A stretch of 64,000 nt of DNA from Desulfovibrio sp. Its GTDB lineage: Bacteria > Desulfobacterota > Desulfovibrionia > Desulfovibrionales > Desulfovibrionaceae. Positions 53,003-61,493 of the stretch are shown here, piece after piece. The stretch covers positions 35,466 through 99,465 of the forward strand of contig NZ_JAAVBE010000021.1 in the NCBI RefSeq assembly GCF_014803725.1, read 5' to 3'. The notes under the pieces were generated by a model. The model was not told the origin of the DNA, ran no database searches, and saw only the letters and a list, made by a program, of their open reading frames with translations. The position numbers and the translations under genes were made by a program. Within the stretch, counting starts at the first letter, position 1. Every line of letters starts with the position of its first letter.

Positions 53003-54001
53003 ATGCCTGAGTGTCCCTCTGTGCCGGAGCTCGTGGAATTTGACGATCCCGCGCTCGCCAACCTGCTGTTCGGGCCGCGCAACGCGCATCTCGACATGCT
53101 GGCAAAAACCAGCGGCGCGCACATCACGAGCCGCGGCGCCAGCGTGCTTGTGGAGAGCGACGACCCCGACGTGCGCCGCGCCCTCTGCCAGGTCTTCGTC
53201 CAGCTCTATGCCCTCCTGCGCGGGGGCCTCGTGCTGGGCGAGCAGGACATCACGCGCGCCTATGCCATGGTCCGCAACGACCCGGGCCTCAATCTCGGCG
53301 CCGTATTCCGCGACGCCGTCTTTGTCAGCACCCCCCGCAAGACCGTCACGGCCCGCAATGTGGCGCAGAAGGCCTATCTCGAGGCCCTGCGCACCAACGA
53401 ACTCGTTTTTGCCGTGGGGCCTGCCGGCACCGGCAAGACCTATCTCGCCGTCGCCATGGCCCTTTCCATGCTCCAGCGGCACCGCGTCAAGCGCATCGTG
53501 CTGACGAGGCCCGCGGTGGAAGCCGGCGAACGGCTCGGCTTTTTGCCCGGCGACCTGGCGGAAAAGGTCAATCCCTATCTCAGGCCGCTCTATGACGCGC
53601 TGTACGACATGACGCCGCAGCCCAAGGTGGCGGCCATGCTCGAAAGCGGCGTCATCGAGATCGCCCCGCTGGCCTTCATGCGCGGGCGCACCCTCAACGA
53701 CGCCTTCATCATCCTTGACGAGGCCCAGAACACCACCCGCGAACAGATGAAGATGTTTCTCACGCGCATGGGCTTCGGCTCGCGCATGGTGGTCACGGGC
53801 GACGCCACCCAGATAGACCTTCCCGCACAGCCCGGCGCGGACAGGCCGCGTTCGGGCCTCGTGCACGCCCTGGGCCTTCTGCAGCAAGTCCCCGGCCTTG
53901 CCATCCACCGTTTCAGCAAGGCGGACGTGGTGCGTCATCCTCTAGTCGGAGCCATTGTCAGCGCCTATGACGAAGCAGAAAAAGCAGCCCCGGCCGTCTA
54001 G
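53003..54001 (+). CDS. phoH: PhoH-like ATPase (YbeZ type)
   Basis: Cytoplasmic ATPase that in many bacteria is encoded next to YbeY and is thought to work in RNA metabolism. 332 residues: an N-terminal KH-like region ([20 protein letters not shown]), Walker [41 protein letters not shown], Walker [21 protein letters not shown] and [11 protein letters not shown]. The ATG at 53003 has a poor ribosome-binding site. It overlaps the next gene by 35 bp. Confidence 0.94.
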   Translation: MPECPSVPELVEFDDPALANLLFGPRNAHLDMLAKTSGAHITSRGASVLVESDDPDVRRALCQVFVQLYALLRGGLVLGEQDITRAYAMVRNDPGLNLGAVFRDAVFVSTPRKTVTARNVAQKAYLEALRTNELVFAVGPAGTGKTYLAVAMALSMLQRHRVKRIVLTRPAVEAGERLGFLPGDLAEKVNPYLRPLYDALYDMTPQPKVAAMLESGVIEIAPLAFMRGRTLNDAFIILDEAQNTTREQMKMFLTRMGFGSRMVVTGDATQIDLPAQPGADRPRSGLVHALGLLQQVPGLAIHRFSKADVVRHPLVGAIVSAYDEAEKAAPAV

Positions 54002-56336
54002 CACACTGGCGCTCATCCGCACGCTCAAGGCGCGCCATAAGTGCGGCTGGGGCATCTGGGCCCTCATCGGCTGCCTGCTCTTCCTCTCGCTCCTTGCGGG
54101 CGCCAATTTCGAGACCTCGCACCGGCTTTACGTGGCCGGGCAGGTGGCGGAAAGCGATGTCATCGCCGACCGCGACCTGCTGGTGGAAGACAGCCAGGCC
54201 ACCAAGGCCCGCCGCAAGCAGGTGCTCTCGCTCCAGCCGCCGGTCTATGACCTGAGCATGGAGCCGTATACCCAGTTCCAGAACCGCATCCTCGACATCT
54301 TGAGGGCGCTCAACAGCGGCCCCGACCATCGCACTTCGCCGGAGCTCCAGCGCCTCATCGAGGAAGTGACCGCGCCCGTGGCCGACGAGGTGCTGCCCGA
54401 GCTCTCGCGCCGGGACGTGCAGACCTATCTTCTGAAAAAACTCCTTCCCCAGATCCGCGAGCAGCTCGCCGAAGGACTCGTGTGGGACATCCGCGCGGCC
54501 CGTGTGGGGCATTCGGGCATCATCCTCCGCAACCTGGACGCAAATACCGAGGCCCTTAGGCCCGATGTGCGCTCGCTCCCGGATGCGCAGTCCTTCCTCG
54601 CCGAGATCTCGGCCCAGCTTCGGGAAGTGCCAGAGCTCAACCCGCAGTCGCGCCGGGCCATCAATATCCTCCTCTCGGCCACCATGCCGGCTTCGCTCAC
54701 GCTCAACCGCGAGGCCACGCAAAAGCGCGGTGCGGACGTGGTGGCCTCGGTGGCGCCCGTCTATTACCAGATCCAGAAGGGCGAGCTCGTCATGCGCCGG
54801 GGGGAGCGTGCGAGCCGCGAGCAGCAGATCAAGATGCAGGCGCTCTACAATTCCGCGGCCGACCCCATGCGCTGGGAGACCGCGGGGGGCGCCTTCCTGT
54901 GCTCGCTTTTGCTCGCCGTGGGCTTTTTCGTGGCGCCGAGCGGCCGCCCGGGCACGCCGCTGCGCAAGAAGGACATGCTGCTCATTTCGCTCGTGCTCCT
55001 GCTCTTCGGGGTGGGCGCCAAGTGCGTCTGGCTGCTCGGGCTGCGCCTCGACAGCCCGAGTCTGCTCAACGCCTTTGCGCTCGCCTATCCCGTGGCAGGG
55101 GCCGTGGGCCTCGTGGCCATGGTCTTCGCGGCGCGCCGTTACTGCACCATGGGGCTGTTGCTCGCGTTCTTCTGCATGCTCATGTTCCAGGAGAGCATTG
55201 CGTTTTTCCTCTATTATTTCCTGGGCGGCATGCTCGCCACCTGGCTCGTGACCAGCGCCCAGAACCGCCAGGACGTGGTCTGGAGCGTGGTGCCGCTCTC
55301 GCTCGGGCTGCTCATCGTCTGGGCCGGCATGGCCCTGCTTGCGCAGACGGCGCCCGTCCAGATGCCCGTGCAGATGATCGCCGTGCTCATAAGCTCGCTG
55401 CTCTCGCTCATCCTGCTCTTTGCCGTGAGCCCGGTGCTGGAGCTCGCCTTCGGCTACAGCACGCGCTTCCGCCTCATGGAGCTCATGAGCCTCGAGCAGC
55501 CGCTCATGCAGGAGATCATGGTCACCATCCCGGGCACTTACCACCACTCCCTGGTGGTGGCCAACATGGTGGAGGCCGGGGCCAAGGCCATCGGCGCCAA
55601 CAGCCTGCTGTGCAAGGTGGCCGCGCTGTATCACGACGCGGGTAAGCTCACCTATCCCGACTACTTCATCGAAAACCAGTTCGGCGCGCCCAACAAGCAC
55701 GACAAGCTGGCGCCTTCCATGAGCGCGCTCGTCCTGCTTTCGCATGTCAAGAAGGGCACCGAGCTTGCGGAGCGCTACAATCTCGGCCTCGAGATCTGCG
55801 ACATCATCCGCCAGCACCACGGCACGCGCCTCATGCGCTATTTTTACCAGAAGGCCCTTGACCTCGGCGAAAAGCCGCAGGAAGCGGATTTCAGCTATCC
55901 GGGGCCGCGCCCGCAGACCAAGGAAGCCGCCATCCTCATGCTGGCGGACTCCGTGGAAGCGAGCAGCCGCACCCTCACCGACCCGACCCCGGCCCGCATC
56001 AAGAGCCATATCGACGCCATCATCAAGGGCATCTTCGCCGAGGGGCAGCTGGACGAATCCGAGCTCACTTTCAAGGATCTCCACTACCTGAGCGAGAATT
56101 TCCAGCGCATCCTTACAGGCATCTTCCATCAGCGCATCACCTACCCGGACGCCAAGAAGCCCGCGCAGGACGGCGCCCGCAAGCAGGAAGCGCCCAAGGA
56201 GGGCAAGCACGCCCCGGCCGGGGAGGGCGCCCGCCCCGCCAATGGCCGCGAGAGCCAGAAACAGCCGGAAGCGGCGGCGCCGACGCCTCCGCGCGAGGCG
56301 CCGTCCATGATCGGGGACGAGCCCATTGCGCTCTGA
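53967..56336 (+). CDS. pgpH: PgpH-type 7TM-HD cyclic-di-AMP phosphodiesterase
   Basis: 789 residues from ATG 53967. One N-terminal membrane helix (GIWALIGCLLFLSLLAGANF), an extracytoplasmic 7TMR-HDED domain (about 55-300), seven membrane helices (about 305-500), then a cytoplasmic HD domain with PGTYHHSLVVANMVEAGAKA and ALYHDAGKLTYPDYFIENQF (HDAG in place of HDIG). A charged C-terminal tail follows (KKPAQDGARKQEAPKEGKHA). Characterised PgpH proteins hydrolyse c-di-AMP. The phoH-pgpH-ybeY order is a known arrangement. It overlaps phoH by 35 bp and ybeY by 11 bp. Confidence 0.92.
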   Translation: MTKQKKQPRPSSTLALIRTLKARHKCGWGIWALIGCLLFLSLLAGANFETSHRLYVAGQVAESDVIADRDLLVEDSQATKARRKQVLSLQPPVYDLSMEPYTQFQNRILDILRALNSGPDHRTSPELQRLIEEVTAPVADEVLPELSRRDVQTYLLKKLLPQIREQLAEGLVWDIRAARVGHSGIILRNLDANTEALRPDVRSLPDAQSFLAEISAQLREVPELNPQSRRAINILLSATMPASLTLNREATQKRGADVVASVAPVYYQIQKGELVMRRGERASREQQIKMQALYNSAADPMRWETAGGAFLCSLLLAVGFFVAPSGRPGTPLRKKDMLLISLVLLLFGVGAKCVWLLGLRLDSPSLLNAFALAYPVAGAVGLVAMVFAARRYCTMGLLLAFFCMLMFQESIAFFLYYFLGGMLATWLVTSAQNRQDVVWSVVPLSLGLLIVWAGMALLAQTAPVQMPVQMIAVLISSLLSLILLFAVSPVLELAFGYSTRFRLMELMSLEQPLMQEIMVTIPGTYHHSLVVANMVEAGAKAIGANSLLCKVAALYHDAGKLTYPDYFIENQFGAPNKHDKLAPSMSALVLLSHVKKGTELAERYNLGLEICDIIRQHHGTRLMRYFYQKALDLGEKPQEADFSYPGPRPQTKEAAILMLADSVEASSRTLTDPTPARIKSHIDAIIKGIFAEGQLDESELTFKDLHYLSENFQRILTGIFHQRITYPDAKKPAQDGARKQEAPKEGKHAPAGEGARPANGRESQKQPEAAAPTPPREAPSMIGDEPIAL

Positions 56337-56805
56337 TCCCGGGGCGCTTGCGGAAGACCGCAGACGCGCCCAAGCCCGTCAGCCCGCGGTTTTCTGCCGG
56401 CATGGCGCAGCCATCTGGCACTCGCCGCTGGACAGGCTCGAGTTGCGGGGGGCGCTTTCGGCCATGTGCGCCGCTGCGGCTGCCCACGGGCGCCCGCTTG
56501 CGGGCGTCGAGCTCTATCTCGTCACCGATGCGGCGATTGCCCGCGCCAATGTGGAGCACATGATGTGCACAGGGCCGACCAATGTGCTGTCCTTCCCCGG
56601 GGGCGGCGGCATGGCCGGGACGCTCCTGCTTTCGCTGAACACCCTTGACCGGGAATGCCTGCTCTACGGGCAGGAGCCCCGCGAACATCTCTTGCGCCTG
56701 CTGGCGCACGGCATGGGCCATCTTGCCGGGCTCGACCACGGGGGCGAGATGGACGCGTTCTGTACCGACCTGCAGGAGGCGGCGGAAGCCGTGCTTGCGC
56801 CATGA
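56326..56805 (+). CDS. ybeY: Endoribonuclease YbeY
   Basis: Metal-dependent RNase for 16S rRNA 3' maturation and ribosome quality control. The start is TTG at 56326 within the end of pgpH, giving 159 residues. The zinc triad motif is LLAHGMGHLAGLDHGGEMDA (HGxxHxxGxDH), preceded by TNVLSFPGGGGMAGTLLLSL. It ends in ATGA overlap with birA. The N-terminal part (before the RLELRGALSAM segment) is less conserved and the exact start could be later. Confidence 0.9.
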   Translation: MRSDPGALAEDRRRAQARQPAVFCRHGAAIWHSPLDRLELRGALSAMCAAAAAHGRPLAGVELYLVTDAAIARANVEHMMCTGPTNVLSFPGGGGMAGTLLLSLNTLDRECLLYGQEPREHLLRLLAHGMGHLAGLDHGGEMDAFCTDLQEAAEAVLAP

Positions 56806-57566
56806 ACGGGACGGAACAGCCCGGCGCGAAAGGCCAACTCCGCCCGGAAATCTTTACCTTTGCCGAGGTATCGTCCGCGCTCGACACGGCCTTTGAACTG
56901 GCAGCCGGTGGAAGGCTCCATATCTGGGACAGTGTGCTCGCCGCCAGCCAGACATCCGGCCGCGGCCAGTTGCGGCGCCACTGGGCTTCGCCGCCGGGGA
57001 ATATCTACGCGACCCTGCGCCTTCCGCTCTCGCCGCCCTTCGACGGCGGCGCGGCCGCGGCTGCCATGGGGCTGCTCGCGGCGGAAGCCTTAGCGGCGCT
57101 CGGCTGGCAGGTACGCATCAAGTGGCCCAATGATCTGGTTCTCATCAGCGGGGACACACCGCGCAAGGTGGCCGGCATCCTGCTGGAGGAGCGGGGCGGC
57201 GTCCTTTTGGCGGGCATCGGCGTCAATGTGGTGTCGCATCCGCCGGCGGAAGCCCTGCGGGCCGAGGCCGCGCTTGAGGCCACGTCGCTTGCCGAAAGCG
57301 GCAAGGGCGGGGCGCCGGCGCCCGAGCTGTGGGCGCGCCTTGTAAGTCGCATGCTTTCCGCGTACAATAACGCGCGCATTTTTGCCCGCACCTGGCGCGG
57401 GCGCGCCGAGGCGCTCCTCCTCTGGCGCGGGAGATCGGTGACAGTCACGGACGGGAAAACCGTCCTGCAAGGACGGCTGGCCGGGCTTTGGCCCTCGGGA
57501 GCCTTACGTCTGGAGACGGAGCAGGGCGCGATGGAATGTACGGGCGGCAGTCTGCGGCCCGCGTGA
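56802..57566 (+). CDS. birA: Biotin-[acetyl-CoA-carboxylase] ligase (BirA, no DNA-binding domain)
   Basis: Attaches biotin to carboxyl-carrier domains. 254 residues from ATG 56802, in ATGA overlap with ybeY; the track ORF is over-extended. Motifs: LAASQTSGRGQLRRHWASPP (biotin/AMP loop, SGRGQ in place of GRGR), VRIKWPNDLVLI, KVAGILLEERGGVLLAGIGV, and a C-terminal SH3-like domain (GRSVTVTDGKTVLQGRLAGL). There is no N-terminal HTH, so it is a class I enzyme without repressor function. The pyruvate carboxylase 60 bp downstream is its obvious substrate. Confidence 0.93.
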   Translation: MNGTEQPGAKGQLRPEIFTFAEVSSALDTAFELAAGGRLHIWDSVLAASQTSGRGQLRRHWASPPGNIYATLRLPLSPPFDGGAAAAAMGLLAAEALAALGWQVRIKWPNDLVLISGDTPRKVAGILLEERGGVLLAGIGVNVVSHPPAEALRAEAALEATSLAESGKGGAPAPELWARLVSRMLSAYNNARIFARTWRGRAEALLLWRGRSVTVTDGKTVLQGRLAGLWPSGALRLETEQGAMECTGGSLRPA

Positions 57567-57626
57567 GCGCGGCGCAGCCGGCCCAAATCACGGGCGGACG
57601 GCACGCAAGGAAACAGAGGGAAAGGG

Positions 57627-60600
57627 ATGGGCAGAAAAACATTCGCCGATGTGCAGGAATTTCTCAAGGGCAAGGTCATACTCGTGGCAAACCGGGGCAT
57701 CCCGGCCCGGCGTATCTGCCGCTCCATCCGCGAACGTTTTGACGCCGTTGCCGCCATGACAGCCACCGACGTGGACAAGACCGCGCCGGCGGCCGCCACC
57801 GCGCAGGAGCTCATCCTTCTCGGGGACGAGCCCCGCGCCTACCTCGATATCGACGCCATCATCGACAAGGCCAAGCGCCGCGGCGTGGTGGGCATCCACC
57901 CGGGCTGGGGCTTCGCCTCCGAGGACACGCGCTTTCCCCAGCGCTGCAAGGAGGCCGGCATCACCTTCATAGGCGCCACCGCCGAGGCCATGAACCTTTT
58001 GGGCAACAAGGTGCAGGCCCGCGCCGTGGCGCGCAAGCTGGGCATCCCCGTGGTCCCGGGCTCGGACGGCGCGGTGGACATCGCCACGGCCCGCCAGCTC
58101 ATCAAGGAGATCGGGCTGCCCATCATGCTCAAAGCCGAGGGCGGCGGGGGCGGCCGCGGCATCTTCGCCATCCACAACGAGGCCGAGCTGGAGGACGCCT
58201 TTTTCAAGGCCTCCTCCATGGCCCAGGCCTCCTTCGGCAATCCGCGCCTCTTTGTGGAAAAATTTCTCGCAGACGTTCGCCATATCGAGATCCAGGTCAT
58301 CGCCGACATGTACGGCAATGTCTTCGCCTTTGACGAACGCGACTGCACGGTGCAGCGCAACCACCAGAAGCTCATCGAGATCACGCCCTCGCCCTGGCCG
58401 GGGGTGACGCCGGAATTGCGCGAACGCCTGAAGGACTACGCCCGCCGCCTGGTGCGCGATGTGGGCTACCATTCGCTCGCCACGGTGGAATTTCTCATCA
58501 CGCCTGACGGCGAACCCTACCTCATCGAGGTCAACACGCGCCTTCAGGTGGAACACGGCATCACCGAGTGCCGCTACGGCATCGACCTCGTGGAGGAGCA
58601 GATCGCCGTGGCCTTCGGCGCCGAGCTGCGCTACCGCGAGTCCGAGCTTCTGCCCACCTACAGCGCCATGCAGGTGCGCATCAACTGCGAGAACCCGCAG
58701 GACAATTTCGCGCCCAACTCGGGCCTCATTTCGCGCTATGTCTCTCCCGGCGGCCCGGGCGTGCGGCTCGACTCCAACATCAGCGCGGGTTACGAGTTCC
58801 CGGCCAACTACGATTCCGCGGGCTCGTTGCTCATCGCCTTTTCCCATGACTGGGAAAAGACGCTCGGCATCATGGACCGCGCCCTCAGCGAATATGTCAT
58901 CGGTGGCATCAAGACGACCATCCCCTTCTTCCGCAAGGTCATCAAGCAGCCCGAGTTCCGCCGCGGGCAGATCAACACCAATTTCATCGCCGACCACCCC
59001 GAGCTCATGCTCTATACCGACCTCGCGCCGGAAGGGGAACGTCTCGCCAGGCTCGTGGCCGAGATCTCGGCCAGGGGCTACAACCCCTATGTCCAGCTCG
59101 GCGAATACCGCTCCATCACCACGCCGGCACTCGGGCCCTTCGCGCCGGTGCTGCCGCCCATCAGCCCCTCGGTGCGCCGCCGGCCCTCGCCCTATCCGCA
59201 CGGGGACAGGCTCGCCACCCTCGACTATATCCGCGACTCGGATTACATCCACTTCACGGACACCACGCCGCGCGACTTCACGCAGTCCAATTCCGGCAAC
59301 CGCTTCCGCCTGGCCGAAGACCGGCTCATCGGCCCCTATCTCGACAACGTGGGCTATTTCTCCATCGAGAATGGCGGCGGCGCGCACTTCCACGTGGCCA
59401 TGCTCGGCAACATGACCTACCCCTTCACGGAAGCGCGGGAGTGGAACCAGTTCGCACCCAAGACCTTCAAGCAGCTCCTCGTGCGCTCCACCAACGTGCT
59501 CGGCTACACGCCGCAGCCGCGCAACCTCATGCGCGCCACCGGCGAGATGATCTGCGACTGTTACCAGGTGGTGCGCTGTTTCGACTTCCTCAACCATGTG
59601 GAGAACATGCGGCCGCTCGCCGAGGTGGTGCTCTCGCGCAAGGATGTCATCTTCGAGCCGGCCATCTCCCTCTCGTGGACCAAGGGCTTCGACGTGCCCC
59701 ATTATCTCGATGTGGCGCGCGCCATGATCGCCATGTCGGCCGACATCATGGGCGTGGATGAGAAGGCGGCGTCGCGCAACATCATCCTCGGCCTCAAGGA
59801 CATGGCCGGGGTGTGCCCGCCGAGGTTCATGACCGAGCTTGTTACGGCCCTGCGCAAGGAATGGCCCGACCTCGTGCTGCATTACCACCGCCACTATACA
59901 GACGGCCTCTTCGTGCCGGCCGTGGGCGCCGCGGCCAAGGCGGGCGCGCATATCCTCGACGTGGGCTTGGGCGCGGCCGTGCGCTCCTACGGGCAGGGGG
60001 ACGTGCTGTCCACCATGGCCTATCTTGAGGACGAACTGGGCCTCAAGTGCCACCTGAACAAGGAGGCCATCCGCGACGCCAACTTCGTCTGCAAGCAGAT
60101 CATGCCCTATTATGACCGCTATTGCGCGCCGTACTTCCAGGGGATCGACCATGACGTGACCCTGCACGGCATGCCGGGGGGCGCCACCTCCTCCTCGCAG
60201 GAGGGCGCCATGAAGCAGGGCTACATCCACCTCTTGCCCTACATGCTCAAGTTTCTGGAGGGCAGCCGCCAGATCGTGCGCTATCACGATGTGACGCCGG
60301 GCTCGCAGATCACGTGGAACACGGCCTTCCTGGCCGTGACCGGCGCCTGGAAGCGCGGCGGCGAGGAGGAAGTGCGCTACCTTCTTGAAGTGCTCGGCGA
60401 GGTGACGCGCACGCCAGAGGACGAGCTCTCGCCGGAGATGCGGCGGGCGCGCCTCTCCATCTATCAGGACTGCAACGACGCCTTCCGCAACCTGCTTTTG
60501 GGCAAGTTTGGCAAGCTCCCCCTGGGCTTCCCCGCGGACTGGGTCTATGAAAGCGCCTTCGGCGCGGATTGGAAGGCCGCCATCGCCGCAAGGACGGAAG

Positions 60601-61346
60601 CCTCGCCGCTGGAGTCGCTGGAAGACACCAATCTCGCCGCCGAGGAGCGCGCCTGCGCCGAGATCCTCAAGCGGCCGCCCAATGCGGAAGAGTTCATCCT
60701 TTACTTGAACCATCCCGCGGATGCGCTCAAGACCATCCAGTTCCGCGCCAAGTATGGCGACCCCAACAATTTGCCGCTGGATGTCTGGTTCGAGGGCATG
60801 AAGGTGGGGCAGGACCTCAACTTCACGGATACGAGCGGCAAGCCCCACCATCTGCTTTTGCTCAGCATTTCGCGGCCCAATGACGCGGGCATGGCCATCT
60901 GCCGCTATGTGCTCGACTCGGAATTCATGAGCTGCGAGGTGCAGGTGGCCGAGCCTGCCGCCCAGAAGGGGCAGGGCGTACCCATGGCCGACCCCAACGA
61001 CCCCTATGAGGTGGCTTCGCCGAGCAACGGCGATTTGTGGGTCATGTATGTCCACCCGGGCGATGTGGTGAAGGCCGGCGAAGAGCTCTTCAATGTCTCC
61101 ATCATGAAGCAGGAGAAGGCGGTGCTCGCGCCGGTGGACGGCATCGTGAAGCGCGTGCTCAAGACGGCGGACTTCAAGGAGAGCAAGCAGATGGTCTCGG
61201 TGCACGAGGGCGAGCTCATCGTGGAGCTCGGCCCCGTGCCGCGCCTCTGCCCCAATGAGGCCTGCGGCCAGCCCATCCCGGCGGAGTCCATGCGTTTCTG
61301 CCCGTCCTGCGGCACGCCGCTCGCCACAGACGAGGCCGTGAATTGA
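57627..61346 (+). CDS. pyc: Pyruvate carboxylase, divergent, with C-terminal zinc ribbon
   Basis: 1239 residues. It makes oxaloacetate from pyruvate, ATP and bicarbonate. Biotin-carboxylase domain (1-480): ILVANRGIPARRICRSI, GIHPGWGFASED, AEGGGGGRGIF, EVNTRLQVEHGITE. Carboxyltransferase domain (about 535-1000): FTDTTPRDFTQSNSGNRFRL, GLKDMAGVCPPRF with the Lys, LHYHRHYTDG metal His, HGMPGGATSSSQ. Biotinyl domain (about 1130-1200): the motif is SIMKQEKAV rather than AMKME, and the Lys is kept. Beyond it is a ribbon CPNEACGQ ... RFCPSCGTPLA, unusual for this family. The transferase domain is far from the textbook sequence, so another 2-oxoacid substrate cannot be excluded. AGGGAAAGG precedes the ATG. 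Confidence 0.88.
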   Translation: MGRKTFADVQEFLKGKVILVANRGIPARRICRSIRERFDAVAAMTATDVDKTAPAAATAQELILLGDEPRAYLDIDAIIDKAKRRGVVGIHPGWGFASEDTRFPQRCKEAGITFIGATAEAMNLLGNKVQARAVARKLGIPVVPGSDGAVDIATARQLIKEIGLPIMLKAEGGGGGRGIFAIHNEAELEDAFFKASSMAQASFGNPRLFVEKFLADVRHIEIQVIADMYGNVFAFDERDCTVQRNHQKLIEITPSPWPGVTPELRERLKDYARRLVRDVGYHSLATVEFLITPDGEPYLIEVNTRLQVEHGITECRYGIDLVEEQIAVAFGAELRYRESELLPTYSAMQVRINCENPQDNFAPNSGLISRYVSPGGPGVRLDSNISAGYEFPANYDSAGSLLIAFSHDWEKTLGIMDRALSEYVIGGIKTTIPFFRKVIKQPEFRRGQINTNFIADHPELMLYTDLAPEGERLARLVAEISARGYNPYVQLGEYRSITTPALGPFAPVLPPISPSVRRRPSPYPHGDRLATLDYIRDSDYIHFTDTTPRDFTQSNSGNRFRLAEDRLIGPYLDNVGYFSIENGGGAHFHVAMLGNMTYPFTEAREWNQFAPKTFKQLLVRSTNVLGYTPQPRNLMRATGEMICDCYQVVRCFDFLNHVENMRPLAEVVLSRKDVIFEPAISLSWTKGFDVPHYLDVARAMIAMSADIMGVDEKAASRNIILGLKDMAGVCPPRFMTELVTALRKEWPDLVLHYHRHYTDGLFVPAVGAAAKAGAHILDVGLGAAVRSYGQGDVLSTMAYLEDELGLKCHLNKEAIRDANFVCKQIMPYYDRYCAPYFQGIDHDVTLHGMPGGATSSSQEGAMKQGYIHLLPYMLKFLEGSRQIVRYHDVTPGSQITWNTAFLAVTGAWKRGGEEEVRYLLEVLGEVTRTPEDELSPEMRRARLSIYQDCNDAFRNLLLGKFGKLPLGFPADWVYESAFGADWKAAIAARTEASPLESLEDTNLAAEERACAEILKRPPNAEEFILYLNHPADALKTIQFRAKYGDPNNLPLDVWFEGMKVGQDLNFTDTSGKPHHLLLLSISRPNDAGMAICRYVLDSEFMSCEVQVAEPAAQKGQGVPMADPNDPYEVASPSNGDLWVMYVHPGDVVKAGEELFNVSIMKQEKAVLAPVDGIVKRVLKTADFKESKQMVSVHEGELIVELGPVPRLCPNEACGQPIPAESMRFCPSCGTPLATDEAVN

Positions 61347-61355
61347 ACATGAAGG

Positions 61356-61381
61356 CGCCCGCCCCAAAAGGCGGGCGTTTT
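61356..61381 (+). terminator. First terminator after pyc
   Basis: CGCCCGCC - CCAAAA - GGCGGGCG followed by TTTT, ten bases after the pyc stop. Perfect 8-bp GC stem. Confidence 0.8.
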
Positions 61382-61397
61382 CAGCAGAAGCACCGGG

Positions 61398-61423
61398 AAA
61401 GCCCGGGGCAAGCCCGGGTTTTT
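61398..61423 (+). terminator. Second, tandem terminator after pyc
   Basis: AAAGCCCGGG - GCAAG - CCCGGGTTTTT: 6 GC pairs extended by one G-U and three A-U pairs, then T. It separates pyc from the next gene's promoter. Confidence 0.75.
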
Positions 61424-61424
61424 G

Positions 61425-61453
61425 TGGACAGTGCGCCCATGGGCGTATATCCT
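61425..61453 (+). promoter_or_regulatory. Promoter candidate for PEP synthase
   Basis: TGGACA (61425-61430), 17-bp spacer, TATCCT (61448-61453), directly after the tandem terminators and 40 bp before the start codon (GGAGGA at 61483). Confidence 0.6.
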
Positions 61454-61493
61454 TGGTTCCATCTCCAGCGCGTTTTCCAACACGGAGGAAGTC

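Noticed and set aside
53958-56210. 750-aa minus-strand ORF over pgpH
   Set aside because: Antisense shadow with His/Glu-rich low complexity; the plus-strand HD-domain gene is certain.
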